Shown here: in pieces, positions 1-7,201 of the stretch
How positions within the stretch are numbered: the stretch's first letter is position 1
Layout of the letters: each line of letters starts with the position of its first letter
DNA from: Minisyncoccota bacterium
Lineage (GTDB): Bacteria > Patescibacteriota > Minisyncoccia > UBA6257 > 02-FULL-45-10c
Assembly: GCA_028716745.1 (NCBI GenBank)
Contig: JAQUPE010000005.1
Span: 1 to 49,186, forward strand
Direction: 5' to 3'
Length of the DNA stretch: 49,186 bases
Notes under the pieces: generated by a model
Seen by the model: only the letters and a program-made list of their open reading frames with translations
Told to the model about the DNA's origin: nothing
Databases searched by the model: none
Translations under genes and position numbers: made by a program

Positions 1-364
1 TTTTGTCTAAAAATTTTCTGCATTGCGCCAGCCCTTCAGGATGGGAATAAACAGATTTGATTGTGGAAATTTTTCCTAGTCCTAAAAGATTTTGTTCTAT
101 CTTCAGAACAATTTCTTTTTCAATCAGAAAATTTGAACCGCCGTTTAAAATATCAAAAGTCAGATTAACAAATCCTTCAATTGAATTTTCTACGGGGACA
201 ATAATTTTCTCCGCTCGTTTGTTTTTCAGCGCATCAGCCAATGCGTAAGAAGAAAGGGGAACAAGATTTGCCTCTAAATTTTCTTCTTTGCAAAACTTTA
301 AAGCTGCTTGCTCCGAGAAGCTTCCTTCTGGCCCGAGATAGCCTATTCTAAGATTTTTGCTCAT
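1..364 (-). CDS. pheA: Prephenate dehydratase, N-terminal part (runs off the left edge)
   Basis: Catalyses decarboxylation and dehydration of prephenate to phenylpyruvate, a cytoplasmic step of phenylalanine synthesis. About 121 residues are visible from the ATG at 364. They carry the family signatures YLGPEGSFSEQAA near residue 9, VPVENSIEGFVNLTFDIL near residue 56 and SHPEGLAQCRKFL near residue 106. The start is supported by an AAGGAGG ribosome-binding site five bases upstream. There is no chorismate mutase domain ahead of it, so it is the monofunctional type. The C-terminal half and any ACT regulatory domain lie outside the window. A shikimate kinase-like gene at 25 kb suggests that part of the aromatic pathway is kept, which is unusual for a reduced genome. 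Confidence 0.93.
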   Translation of the reverse strand, partial: MSKNLRIGYLGPEGSFSEQAALKFCKEENLEANLVPLSSYALADALKNKRAEKIIVPVENSIEGFVNLTFDILNGGSNFLIEKEIVLKIEQNLLGLGKISTIKSVYSHPEGLAQCRKFLDK

Positions 365-420
365 AAATCCTCCTTTTTACCCGATTTTTAAATTTTAATG
401 TGCTGATTTTTAAACCATAA

Positions 421-450
421 AAAATCCCCGATTTTCATCGGGGATTTTTA
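421..450. terminator. Bidirectional intrinsic terminator
   Basis: A 10-bp perfect stem (421-430 with 439-448) has an 8-nt loop, with A-runs on the left and T-runs on the right. It lies between pheA and the orphan gene. Confidence 0.75.
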
Positions 451-534
451 TTTGATTTACAAATTTAAATTAGCCCGATGATTCCGGAGAAGTAAAGCTA
501 AAGCTAAAAAAGAATTGTAGGCTGTTCATATAAT

Positions 535-846
535 TTAATTTGTATTATCTTCCAAGGCCTGCTTCATAATTTCCATAAGCGCTGGCCGTTCATGTTCATC
601 TTTATACATTTCTATAAACTGCGGGTTTGCGCTGAGCAATTCCCTGAAATCTTTTCCGTGTTTTTCTGACCACATCACTTCTTCTGCCAAAGACGGCTGC
701 TCGCCTCTGCCGACAAAATATTCTGTCAGCGCCCTTTGGATGTTAATTGCATAAACTGCTGGAGAAAAATCTTTTTTCTCCTGAGAAATTTCTCTTTCCG
801 GAGAAATTCCTTTTACCGGCAACGAAAATGATTCATAGTTTCCCAT
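535..846 (-). CDS. Hypothetical protein, about 103 residues
   Basis: I do not recognise this soluble, charged protein (starts MGNYESFSLP, ends QALEDNTN). There is no signal peptide or membrane segment. The open frame extends upstream to a TTG at 882, but I prefer the ATG at 846. A promoter-like -35 TTGCTT (882-877), a 17-bp spacer and a -10 TATATT (859-854) end seven bases before that ATG, so transcription would start on it and the TTG would not be transcribed. No SD is visible. Coding potential is moderate and codon use matches the AT-rich neighbours. Confidence 0.6.
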   Translation of the reverse strand: MGNYESFSLPVKGISPEREISQEKKDFSPAVYAINIQRALTEYFVGRGEQPSLAEEVMWSEKHGKDFRELLSANPQFIEMYKDEHERPALMEIMKQALEDNTN

Positions 847-882
847 ATCAATAAATATACAGCGATTTTTTTTCAAAAGCAA
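847..882 (-). promoter_or_regulatory. Promoter of the orphan gene, apparently leaderless
   Basis: On the minus strand: TTGCTT, 17-bp spacer, TATATT, then seven bases to the ATG at 846. Confidence 0.5.
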
Positions 883-920
883 ATTAAAAAGTGTTAATTA
901 TGGAAATTATTTTTTGAAAA

Positions 921-935
921 TGCTATATTATTTTC
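921..935 (+). promoter_or_regulatory. Extended -10 promoter of the cyclophilin gene
   Basis: TGCTATATT (TG at 921-922, hexamer 924-929) ends six bases before the ATG at 936. There is no room for an SD, so a leaderless mRNA is implied. Confidence 0.5.
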
Positions 936-1586
936 ATGAAACAGACAATTTTCTATGCTTTTGCGACAGTACTTATAGTTTGCGCTTTCGGTTACCTTAT
1001 ATACGATATGCAGAAGGGGGGCTCGGCGCCGGGACAGGAAAATCAAGGCGTTTTAGAGGTCAGTAATGCGACAACTTCCAATCAAATTTTAATTGTAGAT
1101 AAAAAAATTAAACACATGGTAACAATAAAAACAAATTTAGGAGACATTCAATTTCAAACTTATGACGCCGATGCGCCAAAGACTGTTAATAACTTCGTAA
1201 CGCTGGCACAGAAGGGATTTTATGATAATTTAATCTTCCACAGAGTCATAAAAGGATTCATGATTCAGGGCGGAGACCCGAGCGGGAATGGTACCGGCGG
1301 TCCAGGATATAAATTTGAAGACGAATTAAATCCTCAAACCGATTCTTATAAGGCTGGATATAAGAAAGGGGTGGTTGCGATGGCTAATGCCGGTCCAAAT
1401 ACAAACGGATCCCAATTTTTCATAATGCTTGAGGATTATCCGTTGCCGAATGCCTATACGATTTTCGGAAAAGTGATTAAGGGACAGGATATTGTCGATA
1501 AAATAGGCAGTGTTAAGACAGATGCCAGCGATAGGCCTGTTTCTCCGGTAATAATGAAGAGCGTGATAGTTGAAGAAGTTAAATAG
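936..1586 (+). CDS. Membrane-anchored cyclophilin-type peptidyl-prolyl isomerase
   Basis: Catalyses cis-trans isomerisation of peptidyl-prolyl bonds, probably outside the membrane, where it would help fold secreted proteins. Residues about 4-24 form a hydrophobic helix that acts as an uncleaved anchor or signal. A 35-residue linker follows, and the cyclophilin fold starts near residue 60. Signatures are FHRVIKGFMIQGGDP (101-115, with the catalytic Arg103) and AMANAGPNTNGSQFF (148-162). The position of human CypA His126 is Tyr (NAYTIFGKV), a substitution seen in some bacterial members. The start at 936 is supported by an extended -10 six bases upstream. The gene converges on the Nudix gene and shares a hairpin terminator with it. 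Confidence 0.95.
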   Translation: MKQTIFYAFATVLIVCAFGYLIYDMQKGGSAPGQENQGVLEVSNATTSNQILIVDKKIKHMVTIKTNLGDIQFQTYDADAPKTVNNFVTLAQKGFYDNLIFHRVIKGFMIQGGDPSGNGTGGPGYKFEDELNPQTDSYKAGYKKGVVAMANAGPNTNGSQFFIMLEDYPLPNAYTIFGKVIKGQDIVDKIGSVKTDASDRPVSPVIMKSVIVEEVK

Positions 1587-1610
1587 TTCGGCAAAGTTAT
1601 TACAAATAAT

Positions 1611-1640
1611 ATTAAAAATCCCCGAAGGGGGATTTTTAAT
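1611..1640. terminator. Bidirectional terminator between cyclophilin and Nudix genes
   Basis: A 13-bp perfect stem (1611-1623 with 1628-1640) has a GAAG tetraloop and flanking A/T runs. It overlaps the Nudix stop codon. Confidence 0.85.
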
Positions 1641-2139
1641 TAGCTAAACCGAATTCAACAGAATCTTTGTCTTTTCCTTTTATTATTTCATCCACCATTT
1701 TTATTTCTTCTAAAATGCCGTCGATAATATCGTATTTCTTGGCTTCTTCATAAGTAACCCATGCGTAATCAATGCTGTCGTCGTCTAGTTTAACTTCGCC
1801 GGATATATAGTTTGCATAAAAACTTAATACTAAAACCGGAACGCCATCGGGCCTAATAAATGTTAAATCCAATAAATATTTAATCGGGCCTACTTCTACG
1901 TTGGTTTCTTCTTTAATTTCTCTCTTTAATGAATTGTTCAGAGCAAAATACCACTGGCCTGCGGAAGTTGAAGGCTTGGTATTTATATAATCATCTGTTT
2001 CTAGTCCTCCTCCTGGAACAGTCCATTTCCCGGGAAAAGCTTTTTTGCTTAAACTTCTTCGAGTCAATAAAAATTTATCACCATTATAAATTATTGCGGT
2101 TGAAGATACGCGATGAAGTTCTTTATCTTTTATTTCCAT
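1636..2139 (-). CDS. Nudix hydrolase with an insertion inside the Nudix box
   Basis: Nudix enzymes hydrolyse nucleoside diphosphates linked to another moiety; the substrate here cannot be told. The 167 residues contain the GGG-L-E half of the Nudix box at 43-47 and REIKEETNVEVG at 73-84. The canonical spacing between that Glu and the Arg is seven residues, but here about 25 residues lie between them, including GQWYFALNNSL. I recall a subfamily with this kind of insertion. The ATG at 2139 is chosen because a -10 TATAAA ends six bases upstream (leaderless pattern) and no SD is seen. The stop lies inside the shared terminator. tRNA-Val lies just upstream on the same strand. Confidence 0.88.
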   Translation of the reverse strand: MEIKDKELHRVSSTAIIYNGDKFLLTRRSLSKKAFPGKWTVPGGGLETDDYINTKPSTSAGQWYFALNNSLKREIKEETNVEVGPIKYLLDLTFIRPDGVPVLVLSFYANYISGEVKLDDDSIDYAWVTYEEAKKYDIIDGILEEIKMVDEIIKGKDKDSVEFGLAN

Positions 2140-2163
2140 AAGTTATTTATATTAATAAATTTG

Positions 2164-2235
2164 TGGGCGTTCAAGGGATCGAACCTTGGACCCTCTCGAT
2201 GTAAACGAGATGCTCTACCACTGAGCTAAACGCCC
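2164..2235 (-). tRNA. tRNA-Val(UAC)
   Basis: Complete cloverleaf on the minus strand: acceptor GGGCGTT/AACGCCC, D arm GCTC/GAGC, anticodon stem TCTCG/CGAGA with loop TTTACAT (anticodon TAC), T arm CAAGG/CCTTG. CCA is not encoded. Confidence 0.96.
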
Positions 2236-2280
2236 GATGTGAAAATACTATCAAGTTCGTACCTCCGAATCAAATCCTAA

Positions 2281-2323
2281 AATAAAAAATAGGAGTGATG
2301 AGCCTTGTGCCCTGCACTCCTAT
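2281..2323 (-). terminator. Terminator of the 2348-2803 gene
   Basis: On the minus strand a 9-bp stem ATAGGAGTG/CACTCCTAT (2323-2315 with 2297-2289) is followed by a T-rich tract. Confidence 0.75.
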
Positions 2324-2347
2324 GTGTTGCGTTGCCGAGTTCGGAAA

Positions 2348-2803
2348 TTACGATCCGCTCAGGCTTTCCATTACATCTTCGATCGGCGTGCCGGCTAATT
2401 CCTCCGCTTTAACCAGCATTTCCCGGACGAAGTCGCGCGTGATTCTCGCTACCTTTCCCGCGCTTCTCGCTGGCTGAAATACAAACAGCCGGATCCTTCT
2501 GGCGAATTTCTTTCTCGCCAATTCAGGTGTCCTGGCTCTCTGCATCAGTTCGTCGAGAGCCGCCTTCTTGATGGCCCGATAGTGAGCTGACGACCGGATG
2601 AACTCCAGGTCATCCTTGCGCGCCAGCGGCTTGAATTTCTTCCAGGCCACAAAGGCAAGCGGATCTCGAAGACAGACGAGTTCAGTCATGTCTTCATTGG
2701 TCAGATGGCCATCGATTTTCCTCACGATGCCGATCAGCCGCTTGTTTTTTGAGAACTTCGTTTGTTTCTTGCATCTTGTGTCTTTCTGAAGATGAGCCTT
2801 CAT
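2348..2803 (-). CDS. Hypothetical basic protein, higher-GC stand-alone gene
   Basis: 151 residues, unrecognised. It is strongly basic and helical by eye, with no membrane segment; it begins MKAHLQKDTRCKKQTKF and has Arg/Lys-rich stretches such as ARKKFARRIRLF. Arg and Leu are often coded CGC, CGG and CTG, unlike the AT-rich neighbours. It has its own consensus promoter (2967-2939), a leader of about 130 nt with two hairpins, and a private terminator. This is the arrangement of the 12.4-15.6 kb island, so I infer shared ancestry or acquisition. GGGGGGAAGG directly precedes the ATG at 2803, which is unusually close for an SD. A small nucleic-acid-binding protein is possible but unproven. Confidence 0.72.
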   Translation of the reverse strand: MKAHLQKDTRCKKQTKFSKNKRLIGIVRKIDGHLTNEDMTELVCLRDPLAFVAWKKFKPLARKDDLEFIRSSAHYRAIKKAALDELMQRARTPELARKKFARRIRLFVFQPARSAGKVARITRDFVREMLVKAEELAGTPIEDVMESLSGS

Positions 2804-2935
2804 CCTTCCCCCCTGTCCGTCTGATATTATTTTGTTAGTAAAGATCCTTTCGCCCCTCCTTTTTGGGCGATTTCATAATTCTACTACTGTTGTTTAGGAT
2901 TTATAACTGGGAAGTTATCCACTTCCCAAGGTATA
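2804..2935 (-). promoter_or_regulatory. Structured 5' leader of the 2348-2803 gene
   Basis: The leader of about 130 nt holds a hairpin with stem GGGAAGT/ACTTCCC (about 2910-2930). A second hairpin, TCGCCC/GGGCGA (about 2851-2872), presents AAGGAGG in its loop. The start codon lies about 50 nt further on. Confidence 0.4.
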
Positions 2936-2938
2936 TAC

Positions 2939-2967
2939 AAAATACCATATAAAGTGGTAATTGTCAA
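2939..2967 (-). promoter_or_regulatory. Consensus promoter of the 2348-2803 gene
   Basis: On the minus strand a perfect -35 TTGACA (2967-2962), a 17-bp spacer and -10 TATTTT (2944-2939). It lies just downstream of tRNA-Ile. Confidence 0.65.
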
Positions 2968-2976
2968 TGTTTAATG

Positions 2977-3049
2977 TGGGTGTGGTAGGATTCGAACCTA
3001 CGGCCACTAAGGTATAAGCTTAGCGCTCTAACCACTGAGCTACACACCC
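2977..3049 (-). tRNA. tRNA-Ile(UAU), the minor AUA-decoding isoacceptor
   Basis: Acceptor GGGTGTG/CACACCC, D arm GCTC/GAGC, anticodon stem CTAAG/CTTAG around loop CTTATAC, giving anticodon TAT; T arm GTAGG/CCTAC with TTCGAAT loop. Most bacteria read AUA with a CAU tRNA modified by TilS; a genomic UAU anticodon is the rarer solution. Confidence 0.94.
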
Positions 3050-3081
3050 GCCTCTAATTGGCGCCTGGAGATTATTTTAAT

Positions 3082-4911
3082 CTAAACCCCAACTTGTTTC
3101 AAATTGAAAGGTTTTAAAATTGCATTAAAGTCTTCTTGTTCCAAAGTTTCCTTTTCTGTTAATGCATTGGCAATGGCATCCAAAACTTTTTTTCTGGAAC
3201 CTATAATTTTCTGTGCAGTCTTATGGGCTAGGTCAATAAATATTTTTACTTCCGAGTCTATTTCGGCGGCAATTTTTTCGGAATAATTTTTTTCAGTGGA
3301 TATTTCTTTTCCTAGAAAAACCATTTCTTGCGTATCTCCAAAAGTCATTGGTCCCATTTTTTCGCTCATTCCGAATTGCGTTACAAGCGAGCGCGCAAGC
3401 TTTGTCGCTTCTTTCAAATCGCTGGAGGCGCCGGTGCTCATTTCTCCGAAAATTTCTTTTTCTGCAACATATCCGCCCATCAAAACAGTCAGGTCCGCCA
3501 AAAATTGCGATTTAGTAGTTAAGTGATTTTCTTCCAAAGGAAGCTTCATGGTAAATCCACCCACTCTTCCGCGGCCGATAATTGAAACTTTGTGAACCGG
3601 ATCGGAATTTTTCAAGCTGGCTGCCAAAAGCGCATGTCCGGCTTCATGATAGGCTGTAATTTCTTTTTCTTTTTTAGAAATCAATCGGCTGCGTTTTTCA
3701 GGCCCGAGAATTACTTTTTCTATTGAAAGATAAATATCATCTTGAGAAACTATTTTTTTGTTTGTTCTTGCCGCTAAAATCGCAGCTTCATTCATAAGGT
3801 TTGCCAAGTCTGCCCCGGAAAATCCCGGGGTTCTGACGGCAATTTTTCTTAAATCAACGGATTTCTCCAGCGGTTTTTCTTTGGCGTGGATTTTTAAAAT
3901 CGCTTCGCGGTCATTTAGGTCCGGCAAATCCAAAACTACTCGGCGATCGAATCTTCCCGGCCTTAACAATGCGCGGTCAAGAATATCCGGTCTATTTGTT
4001 GCGGCTATTACGATAACTCTGGAATCTCTCTCAAATCCGTCCATTTCAGTGAGGATTTGGTTGAGAGTTTGTTCTCTTTCGTCGTGTCCTCCGCCCATGC
4101 CTGTGCCGCGTTCTCGTCCGACGGCATCGATTTCATCTATAAAAAGAATAGAAGGCGCAGCTCTTTTTGCGGTTTGAAAAACATCGCGCGTTCTTGCAGC
4201 TCCGACTCCGACAAACATTTCAACAAATTCCGAAGCGGAAATATAAAAGAAGGGAACGCCGCTTTCTCCCGCTACTGCGCGGGCCAATAAAGTTTTTCCG
4301 GTTCCCGGCGCGCCCATTAAAAGAAGTCCGCGGGGAATGCGCGCTCCGATTTCCAAAAACTTTTTAGGATTTTTAAGAAAATCAACAACCTCTTCCAATT
4401 CTTGTTTGGCTTCTTTTAGTCCGGCGACATCTTTAAATGTCACGCGGTCTTTAAAAGATCCGAAAAGCTTTAAATTTGATTTTCCAAAAGAAAATGCCTG
4501 GCTGGCTCCCGCTTTTGCCTGTTTTGAAATATACCAAAACACTCCGATGATTATTATTAAAGGAAGAAGAGTCGGAATTAAAATACTCATCCAAAATTTA
4601 GAAGAGGATTCATCGGTAATTTCCATCGAAACTTTTTGCAGCTCGGAAGATTTCACGCCGTAGTTGTATAAAGTTTGGCTCAGGCTTACCTCTGCTTCTT
4701 TTTTGGCGACAACTTTTGTGCCGTCTTTTAATTCAATATTTAAATTATTTTCCTGAACAGAAATTTTCTGGACTTCTCCGCTGTTGATTTTAGTCACCAG
4801 CTGGTTAATAGTCATACTTTCCAGCTTTGCAGGAGTATTAAAAAGGAAAGAGAAAATTAATGTAATGCAAAAAAGAGTCAGCGCGGCCCAAAGAATATTT
4901 TTGTAAAGCAT
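3082..4911 (-). CDS. ftsH: ATP-dependent zinc metalloprotease FtsH
   Basis: Membrane-bound AAA+ protease that extracts and degrades membrane proteins and short-lived regulators. The 609 residues have the full family layout: TM1 about 6-25, an external domain, TM2 about 107-128, then an AAA module with Walker A GAPGTGKT (200-207), Walker B ILFIDE (255-260) and second region of homology [20 protein letters not shown] (304-323). The zinc site is HEAGH (422-426), with the third ligand Asp498 in [11 protein letters not shown]. All key residues are intact and the length is normal. The ATG at 4911 has a TATAAT 11 bases upstream and no clear SD. tRNA-Ile follows downstream; the S1 gene lies upstream on the same strand. 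Confidence 0.98.
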   Translation of the reverse strand: MLYKNILWAALTLFCITLIFSFLFNTPAKLESMTINQLVTKINSGEVQKISVQENNLNIELKDGTKVVAKKEAEVSLSQTLYNYGVKSSELQKVSMEITDESSSKFWMSILIPTLLPLIIIIGVFWYISKQAKAGASQAFSFGKSNLKLFGSFKDRVTFKDVAGLKEAKQELEEVVDFLKNPKKFLEIGARIPRGLLLMGAPGTGKTLLARAVAGESGVPFFYISASEFVEMFVGVGAARTRDVFQTAKRAAPSILFIDEIDAVGRERGTGMGGGHDEREQTLNQILTEMDGFERDSRVIVIAATNRPDILDRALLRPGRFDRRVVLDLPDLNDREAILKIHAKEKPLEKSVDLRKIAVRTPGFSGADLANLMNEAAILAARTNKKIVSQDDIYLSIEKVILGPEKRSRLISKKEKEITAYHEAGHALLAASLKNSDPVHKVSIIGRGRVGGFTMKLPLEENHLTTKSQFLADLTVLMGGYVAEKEIFGEMSTGASSDLKEATKLARSLVTQFGMSEKMGPMTFGDTQEMVFLGKEISTEKNYSEKIAAEIDSEVKIFIDLAHKTAQKIIGSRKKVLDAIANALTEKETLEQEDFNAILKPFNLKQVGV

Positions 4912-4982
4912 AAGATAGTTAAATTATATAACTTAAGAAAAACTTTTCCAAGCTTATTAAAGCCCAATGATTATAGCCGTTT

Positions 4983-6074
4983 TTATTTGGCTAGTTTCAG
5001 GATAATTCTTTTTTCTTCAGGCTTAACGGAGTCTATTTTGAAGTCATAAGACTTTCCAACTTCCAATTGCTTTTTCATTTCTTCGGCGCTGCCGAATTCA
5101 GAAACGTGGATTGCGCCTTGAATTTCCTGGTCTAAGGATACAAACGCGCCGAACGGATTAAATCTGGAAAGAGTTCCCTTGATTGTTTCTCCGGCTTTAT
5201 ATTTTTCCGCTACTTTGCTCCATGGATTTTCAGTCAGCGATTTAAGAGACAAGGTTACGCGTCCGTCTTTGATTTCCAAAATTTGAGCCTTTACGGTGTC
5301 GTCAATTTTAACGATATCTTTTGGATTTTCTATCAGGCGATGGCTGAGTTCGGAAATGTGAATTAGGCCTTCAATTTTCGGATTATCGGCAAAACGGACA
5401 AATGCTCCGAAGTCAGCAATTCCGGAAATGATTCCATCTATAGTGTCGCCGGCTTTGTAGTTAACCAAGAATCCTTTTATGTCTTGGCTGGCAGTTTCTT
5501 TTTCGGAAATTATCAATTTGCCGGTTCGCGGATTCAAGTCAATAATTTTTACGGTCAAATCTTGGCCGATAAATTTCTTTAATTCTTCAAGAATCTTTTC
5601 TTTAGATCCTTCGTCAACGCGAGGATAATGTTCATTTGAAAGCTGGGATACCGGCAAGAACGCCTTGATTCCATCAATAATAGAGATTAATCCGCCCGAA
5701 TTAGCGGCAGTTATTTTGGCGGCAATTTCCTCATTTTTCTCCAAAAGATCTTTTACGCCCTGCCAGGTTTTCTGCCTGCTGGCTTCAGAAAGGGAAAGCT
5801 CTATATAGCCATCCTCGTTTTCCAGGTCAACGACTTTAGCCGAGACCGGATCTCCAATTTTAAGATTTTTAATCGATTCTTTTGCGTTAGAAAGCTCATG
5901 TCCATAAATTACGCCTGTGCCGAATTTCTTCAAATCAAAATAAACGGCCCTAGGCATTTTCTTTAAAAGCGCTCCCTCAACTAAATCGCCTTCCTTTAAG
6001 GTAGGCAATAATTCAGGCGATGATTTAAGCACCTGAGCTAACGGCGAGTTGGTAGTTTTCTTAATAGCATTCAT
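4983..6074 (-). CDS. rpsA: S1 RNA-binding domain protein (bS1-like), four repeats
   Basis: Likely the ribosomal S1 equivalent, which binds mRNA on the 30S subunit. The 363 residues hold four OB-fold S1 motifs at roughly 27-95, 110-190, 207-280 and 294-363. The third and fourth are the most canonical (ISGIADFGAFVRF with GLIHISELS; SRFNPFGAFVSL with GAIHVSEFG). The E. coli protein has six repeats, so this is a shortened form like those of Gram-positive bacteria. Its presence matters here because many neighbouring genes appear to lack SD sequences. The ATG at 6074 has no SD; TATTAT/TATATT boxes lie about 15-25 nt upstream. Confidence 0.9.
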   Translation of the reverse strand: MNAIKKTTNSPLAQVLKSSPELLPTLKEGDLVEGALLKKMPRAVYFDLKKFGTGVIYGHELSNAKESIKNLKIGDPVSAKVVDLENEDGYIELSLSEASRQKTWQGVKDLLEKNEEIAAKITAANSGGLISIIDGIKAFLPVSQLSNEHYPRVDEGSKEKILEELKKFIGQDLTVKIIDLNPRTGKLIISEKETASQDIKGFLVNYKAGDTIDGIISGIADFGAFVRFADNPKIEGLIHISELSHRLIENPKDIVKIDDTVKAQILEIKDGRVTLSLKSLTENPWSKVAEKYKAGETIKGTLSRFNPFGAFVSLDQEIQGAIHVSEFGSAEEMKKQLEVGKSYDFKIDSVKPEEKRIILKLAK

Positions 6075-6226
6075 ATGTATGTAGAAATAATATAATAGAT
6101 GGGCGTTTAAAAATCAACCCCGAGCCTTTCCGGGGAGCTTGGGCGGGATAAATTTGCTTAAAAGCGGATAATTTCCCCAAAACAAATTGAATCTTTGCCC
6201 CAAATTGTTATATAATAGTAATACTT

Positions 6227-6844
6227 ATGGTAATAAATTGGTACGGAGAGGGCTGCTTTAAGATTCAAACGGGCGGCCTTACTTTATTAACGGATCCTTT
6301 CGACAGCTCCACTGGCCTTAATCCGGCTCGTGGAAAAGTTGAGATAGTTTTAAAAACTTTTACGGAGTGGCCGCTTTCAAAAGAAAAATTTGAAGAAGCA
6401 ACTGTTGTTGTTGGCGCCGGAGAATATGAAGTTCGGGGCGTGGAAATAAAAGGCTTTGATTTATCAAAAGAATCTTCCGATAAAAGTTTTAAAACAGCTT
6501 ATTTTGTTAAAGCCGAAGAAATAAATCTTTGTTTTTTGGGGCATATCGGCGAGTATCCGGAAAATGAACTTTTAGATAAATTGGAAGATGTCGATGTTGT
6601 TTTTATGCCGGCCGGAGGAAAGCCGTTTATAGATGAAGAGGCTGCGGCAAAATTTATAAAACAGCTGGAGCCGAAAATTGTTGTTGCGTCATTTATTAAA
6701 GTTCCGGGATTAAAGCGCAAGAGCGGAGATGGGAAAGATTTTGCGAAAGAATTGGGATTGAAAATTGAAAACGAAGAAAAATTAGTTTTAAAGAAAAAAG
6801 ATTTATTAGGAGGAAAAACTAAATTAGTTTCTCTTTCAATTTAA
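6227..6844 (+). CDS. MBL-fold (UlaG-like) protein with degenerate metal site
   Basis: 205 residues resembling the small metallo-beta-lactamase-fold hydrolases of the UlaG type. It has the N-terminal strands MVINWYGEGCFKIQT and TLLTDPF, a central FLGHIGEY, and VDVVFMPAGG. The usual HxHxDH motif is absent: after the DPF strand the sequence reads VEIVLKTFTEWPL, with no histidines. Only His182-type positions such as LGH remain, so metal-dependent hydrolysis is doubtful. I recall such proteins near gyrA in Parcubacteria. A TATAAT at 6211-6216 is ten bases before the ATG, leaving only a few bases of leader. Six bases separate it from the next gene, and gyrA follows in the same unit. Confidence 0.75.
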   Translation: MVINWYGEGCFKIQTGGLTLLTDPFDSSTGLNPARGKVEIVLKTFTEWPLSKEKFEEATVVVGAGEYEVRGVEIKGFDLSKESSDKSFKTAYFVKAEEINLCFLGHIGEYPENELLDKLEDVDVVFMPAGGKPFIDEEAAAKFIKQLEPKIVVASFIKVPGLKRKSGDGKDFAKELGLKIENEEKLVLKKKDLLGGKTKLVSLSI

Positions 6845-6849
6845 AAATT

Positions 6850-7200
6850 ATGAATCTGCCAATAAAGGACAAATTTTTTGAAGAAATAGGAAAAGTTGAT
6901 GAAGGCACAAGAAAAAAATGGCTGTGGGTTTTTTCTTCGCTTACTATGTTTGCGGTAGTCGGACTTTGGTTTGTTTATATAAATTATTCTATTAAAGGAG
7001 TGGGAGAAGAGAAAAAGGTTGTTGCGAAAAGCAATGAGCCGCCGTTTGCGGAGGTTATGAAAAGCGGGCTGGCTAATATTTTTGGAAAATTAAAAAGCGA
7101 TATTGCAAAAACCAGAACGATGACAATCCAGGGAGCCAGCATAAATTTTGTATTGGAAGATTTAGAAGAAATTAAGCAGGGCGGATTGCCGGATAATTAA
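6850..7200 (+). CDS. Small membrane protein upstream of gyrA
   Basis: 116 residues, unrecognised. A cytoplasmic, charged N-terminus (about 1-25) precedes one transmembrane helix (about 26-46, [20 protein letters not shown]). A basic and acidic C-terminal tail of about 70 residues would lie outside or inside depending on topology. It lies between the MBL-fold gene (5 nt before) and gyrA (stop separated from the gyrA ATG by one base), so it is almost certainly co-transcribed and translationally coupled to gyrA. No SD is visible. Confidence 0.75.
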   Translation: MNLPIKDKFFEEIGKVDEGTRKKWLWVFSSLTMFAVVGLWFVYINYSIKGVGEEKKVVAKSNEPPFAEVMKSGLANIFGKLKSDIAKTRTMTIQGASINFVLEDLEEIKQGGLPDN

Positions 7201-7201
7201 A

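Noticed and set aside
3104-4663. Several plus-strand open frames opposite ftsH
   Set aside because: Low-complexity Ser/Phe/Lys-rich translations typical of antisense shadows; ftsH itself is certain.
6227-6844. Active metallo-beta-lactamase-fold hydrolase
   Set aside because: The HxHxDH metal motif is missing, so I describe only the fold.
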